Assembly (NCBI GenBank): GCA_029268045.1
Contig: JAJUHF010000001.1
Span: 1 to 64,000 of the forward strand
Length of the DNA stretch: 64,000 nucleotides
Source: Anseongella ginsenosidimutans
GTDB taxonomy: Bacteria; Bacteroidota; Bacteroidia; Sphingobacteriales; Sphingobacteriaceae
Direction of reading: 5' to 3'
Shown piece by piece: positions 55,196-64,000 of this stretch. Below the pieces are notes generated by a model. The model had not been told where the DNA came from. It saw only the letters and a program-made list of their open reading frames with translations, and did no database searches. The position numbers were made by a program, and so were the translations under genes. The stretch's first letter is position 1; each line of letters begins with the position of its first letter.

Positions 55196-58100
55196 TTACC
55201 CTCCATTCTTTAGCCCGCGAAGGTAGGCGATCAGGTTGAGCAATTGGTTCTTTCCCATTGCTTCACCCAGTCCGGAAGGCATCAGGGAGTGTCCGTATGG
55301 TTTTCTGGATCTGACCTCGGAACGCGCTATCTGATGGGTCTGCCCTCCGATGACGCGTAATGAAATTCCGCTTTCGGTTTCGCCCGTCAGATAACCGGTC
55401 AGCGTGCGTCCGTCCCGGAGCGTAACGGTGTACCCTTCGTAGCCAAAATTGATCCCTTTATCGGGATGAAGAATCGCGTCGTAAAGCCCCTCCTCCGAAA
55501 GCTTGGCGCCAATGCCCGAAAGCTCCGGACCGAACGCGATCCCTTTTCCGTTTACGACATGGCAGGAACTGCACCAGGCGGTATACACGGCAGCTCCGGC
55601 TGAGGCGTCGCCCCGGAGCCCGAGCAAGGTGCTGACCGGAGGAAGCGCCTCGTCCCCTTTTTCCTCCCGGTAGAAAGCCCGTGCTCTTGCCAGAACGTCC
55701 GGCCGCCAGGCGGAGGAGAGCACTTCTTTGGCCAACGTATCGAACAGGGGAGGCAATTCATCCGATTCGGCTAGCCGCATGAGTCTGTCGCTCCCGGTCC
55801 AGGTTGCTCCCAATGAACTGACAGCCTGCCGGCGCAACGGCGCGCGGTAGGCCTCATCCAAAATGATCCGCTCCAATTCCCCAAATACCCGGTCGTCATC
55901 TGCCTTGGGTAATAGACGGATCAGAATCAATGCATGCCGCTCGTCCGCTTCCATCGCGGAACGGACCACATCCATCCGATCCATTTGGACGATCGTAGTC
56001 AGGGCACGTTCCCGCATTTCCTGTTCGTAGGTGGTGTCCAGCGCGATTTTCAGCAGCTCGGGGGATTTCTCCTGAAGATGAAATCGCGCAACCAGCTGGA
56101 TGTATTCCGGTTTGCCCTGCAAAACGCGCAAGCTTTCCTCCATGGTTTGCTTCATGGCCGGGGTGCGCGAAAGCCTGTCCGGGTCGACCAGCATCAGCGC
56201 ATAGGCGGCTGCTTCCGGGCTCGTCCCCTGTCCGCGTAGGAGTGAAAGAAGGGCTTGGTTTTTTTGCGAAGCCGGACTGAACTCGATCGCGCGGAAGAGC
56301 TTTCTTCTTTCCCTGTCTCCAAGCCTTTCGGCGGACGCCATGTCAACCAAAAGCGGCAGGGCTTTTGCCGATCGGGACCGCCAAACGATTTGACGCCCCT
56401 CCGGCGTGGCGGGGTCGCCGCCGCTTTCCAGCCAGGCTTCAAAACAGGCATCCGGGTCGTTGGCCGCGGCGATGCCCAATGCTTCCAAATACCAAGGATC
56501 ACTCCCGTCGTAATGGGCCGCCAGGCGCGCCCACAGGGCGGGCCGTTCCGGTACGTTGAGGTAATGCAGGCCAATCAGCGCAGCACGCCGGACCTCCGGA
56601 GAAGGATCGTCTGCCACGCGCTGGAGTACCTGCGCCAGCTCCATGTCCATTTGCCGGGCAGCGCGAATGGCCGTCGCACGGATCAACCCGTCGTCATCCC
56701 CGAGGGCCAGCTCAAGATACTGTGGCCCGTTCTCCGGGAGCTTGGCAAGCAGCCACAAGGCCCGCGCGCGCAGCCGGGGATCGGAAGGCGACGAAGCTGG
56801 ATACGCGCCCGAAGTAAAAAGCTCCTTTAACGCCGGTTCCGCTTGATTACCCAGGACATGCAATGCGGTCCAGCCAAGATACCGGAGGGATTGCGCCGGA
56901 CTGGCCAGGGCCGCGATCGCCGCTTCGGGCGTTTCGACCGAAACCCTTTCGGGGCGGTAGGCATGCCCCCGGGGAGCGATCCGGTAAATCCTTCCCCGTG
57001 CCACGTCGCCGGCACGATGCCCGCCCACACCCGGGTCATACCAGTCGGCTACCATCAGCGAACCGTCCGGAGCGGGACAAACGTCCACGGGACGGAACCA
57101 GTTATCTTCCCTTGAAAAAAGCAGATCCTTCCGGGTGGCCTCAAATCCTGCGCCGGCGGCACGAACCGGATAAATCCGGATAGCACCCTGTCCGGCTTCC
57201 GCGTGGATCAGCTGTCCCTGGTAACCGGCAGGCAACAAACTTCCTTCATAAATACACAGTCCCGAGGGTGATCCGGCTCCATTGACAAGCAGGTTGGGAA
57301 CTACTCCGGGATCGTCCTGATGCCAATGCCTGCGCGGAACGGAGTCCTCCCGGTTGATCCTCCACTCGGTCCAGCGCGCGCCGGTCAATTCATCGGTATA
57401 GCCGTAATTGCCGTACTCCATGACGAAATTGATGCGGGTACTCCGGTTCCCGTCGTCGTCGTTGTCGGATTGCCAGACCCGGCCGTAGGAATCCACCGCC
57501 AGCTCGTATGGATTCCTGAAATTATGGCCGATCACTTCCAGTTCCGACCCGTTGGGATTACAGCGGAAAGCCATACCTTGCCGATAAGGCGCGTCGCCTG
57601 CACGGATAGTCCGTCCCAGCGGGTCAAGCAGGGCTTGTCCGTCGGGACCCAGCAGTGTGTGCCCCTCATTTCCGAAATTAAAATATAATTTTCCGTCGGG
57701 GCCGAATACGAAGGCATGTACGGCATGATCATGCTGCAGCCCCCCGATGCCGGAAAAAAGCAAGGTAGTTGTGTCTGCTTTGTCGTCCCCGTCGGTATCG
57801 GTCAGCAGGTAAACGCCGGGACTACAGGAAACAACGACCTGATTGCCCAGTACCGCGATACCCATGGCCGCATTGATTAGGGTATCCTGAAAGAACACCT
57901 TGGCCGTATCGGCCTGGCCGTCTCCGTCCATGTCTTCCAGGATCACAATCCGGTCGCCTTGCTCCCGGTAAGGATTTTCGGTATTAAGCCAGTTCCGGTA
58001 GTTCCAGGCCTCGGTAACCCAAACCCGGCCCCGGGCGTCCACGTCGATATTGGTAGGATTACTCAGGAGCGGCTCACTGGCGAAAAGACGGACTTCGAGT

Positions 58101-58246
58101 CCGTCGGCAACTTCCAGCGTGGCCAGCGATGCCTCCGGTGAGTTCTTCCGGTCTTCCGCGGAACCAGCCGGATCAGACTCACAGGCAAACAAAACAAGAA
58201 TAGCAGGCAGAAGTAAAATGTAAAAATGACACTTATTCATATGCAA
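55196..58246 (-). CDS. PVC-type membrane-bound dehydrogenase with HEAT repeats and cytochrome c domain
   Basis: This 1016-residue lipoprotein has a lipobox L-F-A-C. The beta-propeller (about 45-430) shows G-L-E-V-R-L-F-A-S-E-P, D-M-D-G-D-G-Q-A-D and N-W-F-R-P-V-D-V-C-P-A-P-D-G-S-L-M-V-A-D-W-Y. HEAT-like repeats follow (about 450-850), then a heme domain with C-S-S-C-H at 892-896 and a distal Met in S-L-M-P-S-G-L. It has the same architecture as the protein at 13260 but is clearly diverged. It is apparently monocistronic, behind infB and ahead of the rhamnose operon. The nearby rhamnose genes make oxidation of a related sugar plausible. Confidence 0.85.
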   Translation of the reverse strand: MHMNKCHFYILLLPAILVLFACESDPAGSAEDRKNSPEASLATLEVADGLEVRLFASEPLLSNPTNIDVDARGRVWVTEAWNYRNWLNTENPYREQGDRIVILEDMDGDGQADTAKVFFQDTLINAAMGIAVLGNQVVVSCSPGVYLLTDTDGDDKADTTTLLFSGIGGLQHDHAVHAFVFGPDGKLYFNFGNEGHTLLGPDGQALLDPLGRTIRAGDAPYRQGMAFRCNPNGSELEVIGHNFRNPYELAVDSYGRVWQSDNDDDGNRSTRINFVMEYGNYGYTDELTGARWTEWRINREDSVPRRHWHQDDPGVVPNLLVNGAGSPSGLCIYEGSLLPAGYQGQLIHAEAGQGAIRIYPVRAAGAGFEATRKDLLFSREDNWFRPVDVCPAPDGSLMVADWYDPGVGGHRAGDVARGRIYRIAPRGHAYRPERVSVETPEAAIAALASPAQSLRYLGWTALHVLGNQAEPALKELFTSGAYPASSPSDPRLRARALWLLAKLPENGPQYLELALGDDDGLIRATAIRAARQMDMELAQVLQRVADDPSPEVRRAALIGLHYLNVPERPALWARLAAHYDGSDPWYLEALGIAAANDPDACFEAWLESGGDPATPEGRQIVWRSRSAKALPLLVDMASAERLGDRERRKLFRAIEFSPASQKNQALLSLLRGQGTSPEAAAYALMLVDPDRLSRTPAMKQTMEESLRVLQGKPEYIQLVARFHLQEKSPELLKIALDTTYEQEMRERALTTIVQMDRMDVVRSAMEADERHALILIRLLPKADDDRVFGELERIILDEAYRAPLRRQAVSSLGATWTGSDRLMRLAESDELPPLFDTLAKEVLSSAWRPDVLARARAFYREEKGDEALPPVSTLLGLRGDASAGAAVYTAWCSSCHVVNGKGIAFGPELSGIGAKLSEEGLYDAILHPDKGINFGYEGYTVTLRDGRTLTGYLTGETESGISLRVIGGQTHQIARSEVRSRKPYGHSLMPSGLGEAMGKNQLLNLIAYLRGLKNGG

Positions 58247-58279
58247 AGGTTTAGGCCGCGTAATACCTTATGCAGGAAC

Positions 58280-58328
58280 CGGGAGCCCTGCCGGGGAGGT
58301 TTCTAACACCACCTCATCAGGGCACCCG
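58280..58328. repeat. Large imperfect hairpin between infB and the dehydrogenase gene
   Basis: Arms CGGGAGCCCTG (58280-58290) and CAGGGCACCCG (58318-58328) pair with one mismatch, and inside them GAGGT (58296-58300) pairs with ACCTC (58311-58315). No T-run follows on the minus strand. It may be a Rho-dependent or weak terminator of infB, or a structured leader of the next gene. Confidence 0.5.
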
Positions 58329-58340
58329 CACGAGTTTCGG

Positions 58341-61292
58341 TTATAACTTGCGTTTTACCTGAACTTCTTCGTAGCCTTCAATGATATCACCCACTTTCAC
58401 ATCATTGAAGTTCTGGATATTCAAACCGCACTCGTATCCGGCGCTTACTTCCCGCACATCGTCTTTGAAACGTTTGAGGGAGGCCAGCTCGCCGGTATAC
58501 ACCACAACCCCGTCCCGGATCAGACGCACGTTGGTGTTCCGCGTAATTTTGCCGTCCAGGACCATGCATCCTGCAATGGTACCCAGTTTGGAAACCTTGA
58601 ATGTCTCCCTGACCTCCAGGTTACAAACAATCCGTTCCTCCACATCGGGCGCCAGCATTCCTTCCATGGCCGACTTGATTTCCTCAATGGCCTTATAGAT
58701 AACGGAATAAAGACGGATATCGATTTCTTCGTGTTCCGCCAGGCGGCGCGCCTGGGGCGAAGGCCGGACCTGGAAACCGACAATGATCGCATCGGAGGCC
58801 GAGGCAAGCAGTACATCGGATTCGGAGATCTGACCCACCGATTTGTGGATCACGTTGATCTGAATTTCTTCGGTCGACAATTTCAGCAGGGAATCGGCAA
58901 GCGCCTCCACGGACCCGTCCACATCGCCTTTCACGATCAGGTTCAGTTCCCTAAAGTTGCCGATGGCCAAACGACGGCCGATTTCATCCAATGTAATATG
59001 TTTCTGGGTCCGCAATCCCTGTTCACGCTGCAATTGCTGACGACGGGTGGCGATATCCCTGGCTTCCTGCTCGGTTTCCACCGCATTAAACCGGTCGCCC
59101 GCCTGCGGCGCGCCCTGCATTCCCAGTACCTGTACAGGGGTGGAAGGACCCGCCTTTTCAATTTTCTTTCCGCGTTCATTGAACAGCGCTTTGACGCGGC
59201 CGCTGTATTGGCCGGCCAGAATGGGCTCGCCCACGGTTAAGGTCCCGGCCTGAATAAGCACAGTGGTGACGACCCCGCGCCCTTTTTCCATGGCGGCTTC
59301 GATGACCGTACCAATTGCCTTTTTCTTTGGATTGGCTTTCAGGTCCTGAAGTTCTGCTTCCAGCAATACCTTTTCCAGCAGTTCATCCACACCCATACCC
59401 GATTTGGCGGATATTTCCTGGGCCTGGAATTTTCCACCCCATTCCTCCACCAGGATGTTCATTCCGGAAAGCTGTTCCCGGATCTTATCCGCGCTGGCTC
59501 CCGGCTTATCCATTTTGTTGAACGCGAATACCATGGGTACCCCCGCGGCCTGCGCGTGGTTGATGGCTTCAATGGTTTGGGGCATCACGCTGTCGTCAGC
59601 CGCAATCACGATAATCACCACATCGGTCACCTTGGCACCGCGCGCCCGCATGGCGGTAAACGCTTCGTGTCCCGGGGTATCCAGGAAGGTGATCTTGCGG
59701 CCGTCATCCAGCACCACTTCGTAGGCTCCGATATGCTGCGTGATACTGCCTGCTTCGCCGGCAATGACGTTGGCTTTCCGTATATAGTCCAGCAGGGAGG
59801 TCTTTCCATGATCCACGTGACCCATCACGGTGACAATGGGATGGCGGCTTACCAAATCTTCCGGATTGTCCTCTTCCTCCAGGAGATCATCCTGATCATC
59901 CGCGGTAATGAATTCCACATCGAATCCGAACTCGTCAGCAACAATGCTGATGGTTTCGGCATCCAGCCGCTGGTTAATGGAAACAAACAACCCCAGGCTC
60001 ATGCAGGTGGCTATGATCTGGGTGACCGAAACGTCCATCAGGTTGGCCAATTCGTTGGCAGTCAGGAATTCCGTTACCCGGAGCACCTTGGACTGCAATT
60101 CCCTTTCCTGCTGTTCTTCTTCCGCCACGCGGGCAATATCGTCCCGCTTTTGCCGGCGGAGACGGGCACGCTGCGCGAATTTGCCGGATTTTCCGGCCCC
60201 GCTCAATCGGGCCAGGGTGGCCTTAATCTGTTCCTGTACCTGTTTGTCATCCACTTCCTCCCGCTCTTTGCCTCGGCGATCCCGCGACCCGGTTTTACCC
60301 GGTTTGTTATCTTTCGTCTGATGCTGTCCCGCGCTTACCGGAGCAACCGTTCCCCGCTCGCGGCGCTTCCGTTTCCGCTTCCCTTTTTCCGGTTGTCCCG
60401 AGGAGGAGGCTACCGGTTTCGATTTTCTTTCCGCAGGGAGATCAATCCGGCCAATGACTTTCGGTCCGCTCAGGCGCTGCGCCGTAGCGCGGATTACTTC
60501 CCGTTTACCGGAATCTTCTTTTTCCTCCGGCGAATCGGCTGTGGGTTGGTCATCTGCGGTCTTTTCCGGAGAACCGGCTTTTTCCGCTGCCTGGGTTTCC
60601 GCTTCGGCCTCATCGGCCGCCTCGGCTGCGGGTTCGGCCTCGGCTTGTGGGGCTTCGGGTTCAGGCGCTGTCTGTTCCGGGGTGGCCGGATCCTGCACCT
60701 GCTCCGCCGGTTGTACCGGAGTCTCCCCGGCCTGCGTTTCAGCGGCTTCGGCTTGTTCGGCCTCTTCCGCTTTCTTTGCCGGGCGGGGCTTTTTGCCCAG
60801 GCTATCGAGGTCTATCTTACCAACTATTTTGGGACCGCTGGTCCTTCCGGCCGGTTCAGGAGCCGGAACCTCTTCCTTCTTCGCTTCCTGTTCTTCGGCC
60901 GGAGCTTCCTTCTTCTGCTCGGGTTCGGCTTGTCCTTTCCCGGCCAGGGGTTTCTCGGTCTTGGTAATGGTGGTGGAGGAAGCGGTGTTCTTTATTAGAA
61001 TTTCTTCCTGTTCTTCATCATCCCCGTTGGGCTTGGCCGCTTTCACCTCGTCAATGGAGACATCCTCCCGGCGCGCACGGCCAATATGGATCTGCTTCGC
61101 TTCCTCCTTGTATATCTTGTCGGTCTGATATTCCTTCAGGAGCAGCTGATACAGATCGTCCCCAATCTTCGTATTGGGTCGTGCCTCAACGGAGTATCCT
61201 TTGTCGCCGAGGTAGTCGACGATCGTTGTAATACTGACGTTAAGTTCCTTCGCTACTTTAAGTAATTGATATGTTTTCTTGTCTTCAGACAT
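58341..61292 (-). CDS. infB: Translation initiation factor IF-2
   Basis: This 983-residue GTPase places initiator tRNA on the ribosome. An IF2_N helical domain is at about 4-55. A long low-complexity linker rich in Ala, Glu, Pro and Lys spans about 80-390, followed by a second IF2_N-type domain (about 405-465). The G domain has [17 protein letters not shown] and F-N-K-M-D, and the C-terminal domains end in [12 protein letters not shown] 61292 (M-S-E-D-K-K-T-Y) with AGGAAG upstream is chosen over an upstream TTG. It follows nusA by 20 bases in the conserved rimP-nusA-infB order. Confidence 0.98.
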   Translation of the reverse strand: MSEDKKTYQLLKVAKELNVSITTIVDYLGDKGYSVEARPNTKIGDDLYQLLLKEYQTDKIYKEEAKQIHIGRARREDVSIDEVKAAKPNGDDEEQEEILIKNTASSTTITKTEKPLAGKGQAEPEQKKEAPAEEQEAKKEEVPAPEPAGRTSGPKIVGKIDLDSLGKKPRPAKKAEEAEQAEAAETQAGETPVQPAEQVQDPATPEQTAPEPEAPQAEAEPAAEAADEAEAETQAAEKAGSPEKTADDQPTADSPEEKEDSGKREVIRATAQRLSGPKVIGRIDLPAERKSKPVASSSGQPEKGKRKRKRRERGTVAPVSAGQHQTKDNKPGKTGSRDRRGKEREEVDDKQVQEQIKATLARLSGAGKSGKFAQRARLRRQKRDDIARVAEEEQQERELQSKVLRVTEFLTANELANLMDVSVTQIIATCMSLGLFVSINQRLDAETISIVADEFGFDVEFITADDQDDLLEEEDNPEDLVSRHPIVTVMGHVDHGKTSLLDYIRKANVIAGEAGSITQHIGAYEVVLDDGRKITFLDTPGHEAFTAMRARGAKVTDVVIIVIAADDSVMPQTIEAINHAQAAGVPMVFAFNKMDKPGASADKIREQLSGMNILVEEWGGKFQAQEISAKSGMGVDELLEKVLLEAELQDLKANPKKKAIGTVIEAAMEKGRGVVTTVLIQAGTLTVGEPILAGQYSGRVKALFNERGKKIEKAGPSTPVQVLGMQGAPQAGDRFNAVETEQEARDIATRRQQLQREQGLRTQKHITLDEIGRRLAIGNFRELNLIVKGDVDGSVEALADSLLKLSTEEIQINVIHKSVGQISESDVLLASASDAIIVGFQVRPSPQARRLAEHEEIDIRLYSVIYKAIEEIKSAMEGMLAPDVEERIVCNLEVRETFKVSKLGTIAGCMVLDGKITRNTNVRLIRDGVVVYTGELASLKRFKDDVREVSAGYECGLNIQNFNDVKVGDIIEGYEEVQVKRKL

Positions 61293-61312
61293 TAGCAAAT
61301 TGATCTTCCTTT

Positions 61313-62551
61313 TTATTCTTCGAATTCTGCCCGCAAGATCGACAAAATATCCCGGATTGTTTCTTCCTCCAGGTCGGTTCGTTTTACGAGTTCTTCTATC
61401 GAAAGTGCGAGCACGCTTTTGGCTGTATCCAACCCGATTCCCTTCAATTCATCAATCATCCAGCCTTCGATTTCGTCCGAGAATTCATCCAGGTCCACGT
61501 CTTCATCGTCTCCCTCGGATTCACGGTACACATCGATCTCATAACCGGTCAGCTTTCCCGCCAGCCGGATATTGTGGCCACCGCGTCCGATGGCAAGCGA
61601 CACCTGGTCCGGTTTCAAATATACCGAAGCATATTTAGTTTCTTCATTGATCTTGATACTATTGATCTTTGCCGGACTCAATGCGCGCTGAATATACAGC
61701 TGAATATTGTTCGTATAATTGATCACATCAATGTTCTCGTTGCGGAGCTCCCGCACAATCCCATGGATCCGGGAACCTTTCATCCCCACGCAGGCCCCCA
61801 CCGGATCAATCCGGTCATCGTAGGATTCCACCGCCACTTTGGCCCGTTCACCCGGCTCCCGTACGATTTTCTTGATGGTGATCAGCCCGTCAAATATTTC
61901 AGGAACTTCCAGCTCAAAGAGACGTTCCAGAAACTCCGGAGCGGTACGCGACAGGATAATGCGCGGATTTCCGTTGATCATTTCCACTTTCAAAACAACC
62001 GCCCGGATGGTCTCGCCCTTCTTAAAGAAATCGGCGGGGATCTGTTCGGTTTTGGGAAGGATCAGCTCATTCTTCTTTTCATCCAGCAGGAGAATCTCCT
62101 TCTTCCATATCTGGTATACTTCGGCCGTAATGATTTCCCCTACCCGGTCTTTGTATTCCGTATAGATCGCGTCTTTTTCCAGTTCAAGGATTTTGGAGAT
62201 CAGGGTTTGCCGAGCAGCCAGGATAGCGCGGCGCCCAAAGTCTTCCAGCGTGATCTCATCAATGTAATCGTCACCTACCTCCAGGCTGTCATCCAGTTTC
62301 TTCGCTTCGGACAGCTCAATTTCAAGCGCATCATCCTCAGAAAAACCGTCGGCCATGACCTTGCGGGTCCGCCATATTTCAATATCGCCTTTATCGACGT
62401 TGAGGATAATGTCGCAGTTCTCATCGGTGCCGAATTTCCTCCTGAGCATACTCTTCACCACTTCCTGCAGCACACTTTCCATGTACGGCCTGTCTATCTT
62501 CTTTTCATCCTTAAAATCCTTAAAGGAATCTACCAGATTGATATTGCTCAT
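61313..62551 (-). CDS. nusA: Transcription termination/antitermination factor NusA
   Basis: This 412-residue protein has the N-terminal RNA-polymerase-binding domain ([11 protein letters not shown]), an S1 domain (about 130-200), and two KH domains (about 230-345, [12 protein letters not shown] and [13 protein letters not shown]). A short acidic tail follows, instead of the acidic repeats of E. coli NusA, as usual in Bacteroidota. It lies 29 bases after rimP and 20 before infB. Confidence 0.98.
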   Translation of the reverse strand: MSNINLVDSFKDFKDEKKIDRPYMESVLQEVVKSMLRRKFGTDENCDIILNVDKGDIEIWRTRKVMADGFSEDDALEIELSEAKKLDDSLEVGDDYIDEITLEDFGRRAILAARQTLISKILELEKDAIYTEYKDRVGEIITAEVYQIWKKEILLLDEKKNELILPKTEQIPADFFKKGETIRAVVLKVEMINGNPRIILSRTAPEFLERLFELEVPEIFDGLITIKKIVREPGERAKVAVESYDDRIDPVGACVGMKGSRIHGIVRELRNENIDVINYTNNIQLYIQRALSPAKINSIKINEETKYASVYLKPDQVSLAIGRGGHNIRLAGKLTGYEIDVYRESEGDDEDVDLDEFSDEIEGWMIDELKGIGLDTAKSVLALSIEELVKRTDLEEETIRDILSILRAEFEE

Positions 62552-62580
62552 AATCTATGAATACAAAGAATACAAATTTT

Positions 62581-63033
62581 TCAGTTAATTGTCACTTTCG
62601 CTTCCGCTATTTCTGAAAATGGAAGTTCGGATTCGACCAGGATAAATTTTTTCCGGTCCGTTTTCCGTTTTTCCTCCAGCAAAATGCCCTCTTCCCTTAC
62701 CTGCACCAACCGGCCTTCGCGCCGGGTGCCGTCCTGCATTTTCAACGCCAGGGTACGCCCTGTGTTTTTAACAAACTGCCGGTTCAGCTTCAAAGGCATA
62801 TCCAAACCCGGGGACGATACTTCCAGTGTGTAAGCGTGATCGATAAGATTTTCTTCCTCGATGGCGCGGCCCAGGTGCCGGCTTATGTCCGCGCAGGCAT
62901 CGATGGATACGCCGCTGTCCCCGTCAATGAAGACCTGAAGCCGGTTTCCATGCAGCCGCACTTCCACAATAAACAGATCGGTTCCCGCGATCTTTTCTTC
63001 TATCAGCTCCGTGATCCGACGAATGTTGTCCAT
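62581..63033 (-). CDS. rimP: Ribosome maturation factor RimP
   Basis: This 150-residue protein matches RimP: V-E-V-R-L-H-G-N-R-L-Q-V-F-I-D-G-D-S-G-V-S-I-D-A-C near the middle and Y-T-L-E-V-S-S-P-G-L-D-M-P-L, the family signature. It is required for 30S subunit assembly. First gene of the rimP-nusA-infB operon; a terminator of the upstream gene lies just before it. Confidence 0.97.
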   Translation of the reverse strand: MDNIRRITELIEEKIAGTDLFIVEVRLHGNRLQVFIDGDSGVSIDACADISRHLGRAIEEENLIDHAYTLEVSSPGLDMPLKLNRQFVKNTGRTLALKMQDGTRREGRLVQVREEGILLEEKRKTDRKKFILVESELPFSEIAEAKVTIN

Positions 63034-63065
63034 TCCCTCCCTGTGTTACGCGCTACAGTACCGCT

Positions 63066-63093
63066 AATAAAAAGAGGGGACGCCCGTCCCCTC
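63066..63093 (-). terminator. Intrinsic terminator of the aminopeptidase gene
   Basis: GAGGGGAC (minus 63093-63086) and its complement (63081-63074) form a perfect 8-base stem with a 4-base loop. On the minus strand TTTTTATT follows (63073-63066). It lies between the aminopeptidase stop and rimP, so rimP should have its own promoter close by. Confidence 0.8.
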
Positions 63094-63151
63094 CTTCCAG
63101 TTCCAAAAACGAGTGCAAATATAATAAAATATTTCTATAATATTTTAAAGT

Positions 63152-64000
63152 TCAACGCTTTTTGAGTGCTTTTTTCGCTGCAGCCTCTACCGCCGGAGAG
63201 GGGTCTTTTGCCGCCTTTTCAAACAAGGTTTTGTTTTGCTTTCCTCCGAAATGTTCGGCAAGGGCTTCTACGGCAAGCGCACGGACCAGGGACTTTTCAT
63301 CTTCGGTTGCCAGCCGGACCAGAACGGGACGCGCCTTCTCTTTGTATTCAGGGGAAAACCGGCTTACCAGATGAATGGCTCCCAGCCGGATGGCCCAGGT
63401 AGTTTCGTTATCGAGCGCGTCCAGCATCACTTCCTGCACCCGCGGATCCGCCGCCGTTCCGACCAGGTGTTGCAGCGCGCGGTATTTATCCATGTACAAG
63501 GGCGCATGGTAATATTGGAATACCCACTGTTCCAACGGCTTGTCTTCCCGGACCCGGGCAAGCAGCATCTTTTCCGCGTCCATATTCACCAGCTCCGGCT
63601 CCCGGGGCATATCCAATGTGAAGGTTTGCACCTGCTGATCAATAACCAGCTGTTTTCGCTCCACCTTTCCATCGAGGTAGAAATCAACCGCAAGCGGCAA
63701 CTTGTACAGCGGCCATTTCGATAGGTCCTGGGTCTGCTCCGTGCGGATAACGACTTGACCTGCCTCCGCATTCCAAGAAATCTTAAAATTCAGCTCAGGA
63801 TGCCCTTTATCCAGCATCCATTGATTAAAAAACCAGTTCAGGTCTTCGCCGGTCACCGCCTCAAAGGCCATTCGCAAATCGTGGATTTCCACGGTCTGGA
63901 AACGGTGGTTTTCCAGGTATTGCCTGAGGGCCTCGAAAAACGCTTCATCGCCCACATATTTCCGAAGCATATGTAGCACGCGGCCCCCTTTCTGATAGGT
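63152..64000 (-). CDS. M1-family metallopeptidase (aminopeptidase), 3' part
   Basis: The frame is open to the right window edge, so the N-terminal part with the zinc site is not seen; 282 residues are visible. They begin Y-Q-K-G-G-R-V-L-H-M-L-R-K-Y-V-G, the conserved segment that follows the HExxH zinc motif in M1 aminopeptidases, and continue with F-F-N-Q-W-M-L-D-K-G-H-P. The last 120 residues are HEAT-like repeats (V-R-A-L-A-V-E-A-L-A-E-H-F), ending in a lysine-rich tail. The peptidase probably trims peptides in the periplasm. It ends in a good intrinsic terminator. Confidence 0.88.
   Translation of the reverse strand, partial: TYQKGGRVLHMLRKYVGDEAFFEALRQYLENHRFQTVEIHDLRMAFEAVTGEDLNWFFNQWMLDKGHPELNFKISWNAEAGQVVIRTEQTQDLSKWPLYKLPLAVDFYLDGKVERKQLVIDQQVQTFTLDMPREPELVNMDAEKMLLARVREDKPLEQWVFQYYHAPLYMDKYRALQHLVGTAADPRVQEVMLDALDNETTWAIRLGAIHLVSRFSPEYKEKARPVLVRLATEDEKSLVRALAVEALAEHFGGKQNKTLFEKAAKDPSPAVEAAAKKALKKR

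Noticed and set aside
58297-58320. Hammerhead-ribozyme-like core (CTGATGA and GAAAC) on the minus strand
   Set aside because: The segment between the two core parts cannot form stem II, and these bases are better used in the nested hairpin 58280-58328.
59556-60998. 480-codon open frame on the plus strand
   Set aside because: Antisense to infB; the long frame arises from the Ala/Glu/Pro-rich linker composition.

Overview
The window reads as a Bacteroidota chromosome, with roughly balanced base composition and perhaps a Cytophagales-type environmental species (order is inference only). The grounds are two SusC/SusD pairs, an ECF sigma/FecR/STN-SusC signalling set, many lipoprotein signal peptides, and promoters of the TTG / TAnnTTTG type. 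No rRNA, tRNA, CRISPR array or insertion sequence was seen, and no stretch over 300 bases lacks a gene.

Layout. 1-3216: end of a GH15 glycosidase and a fused trehalose-6-phosphate synthase/phosphatase. 3261-12068: a polysaccharide-utilisation locus (susC, susD, GH106-type alpha-L-rhamnosidase) with a divergent AraC regulator. 12088-16334: a VCBS-repeat protein and a large dehydrogenase/cytochrome-c lipoprotein. 16444-20798: a compact double-glycine peptide (bacteriocin-like) system: two precursor peptides, a tiny membrane peptide, an intergenic terminator, HlyD adaptor, C39-peptidase ABC exporter and a divergent XRE regulator. 20785-24909: a second GH106-type enzyme with a second AraC regulator. 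24912-55113: sugar catabolism, described below. 55196-58246: a fourth large dehydrogenase/cytochrome lipoprotein. 58341-63033: the housekeeping operon rimP-nusA-infB. 63152-64000: end of an M1-family aminopeptidase.

The most interesting part is 24.9-55.2 kb. Five intergenic regions there carry an almost identical 18-bp direct repeat, CAGGACAGNRCAGGATAG, always on the minus strand. In each it lies so that its last three bases (TAG or TGG) sit exactly 19 bases before a -7-like box, where the usual TTG would be. The promoters face: the L-rhamnose operon (rhaT, aldolase/dehydrogenase, isomerase, kinase, Gfo/Idh oxidoreductase); a sigma/anti-sigma/susC/susD operon ending in an SGNH-dehydrogenase-cupredoxin fusion; a ThuA/ketose-3-epimerase pair; a six-gene operon (dehydrogenase-cytochrome, DUF4432, cupin isomerase, TIM-barrel, Gfo/Idh, DUF1080) that looks like oxidative 3-keto-glycoside breakdown; and a roughly 105-nt unannotated transcript ending in a strong terminator. 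A GntR/LacI-type hybrid regulator is encoded beside one of the sites. I read this as a local regulon combining uptake, oxidation and rhamnose catabolism with a possible small RNA. The motif and spacing are visible in the sequence; the regulon and its regulator are inference.
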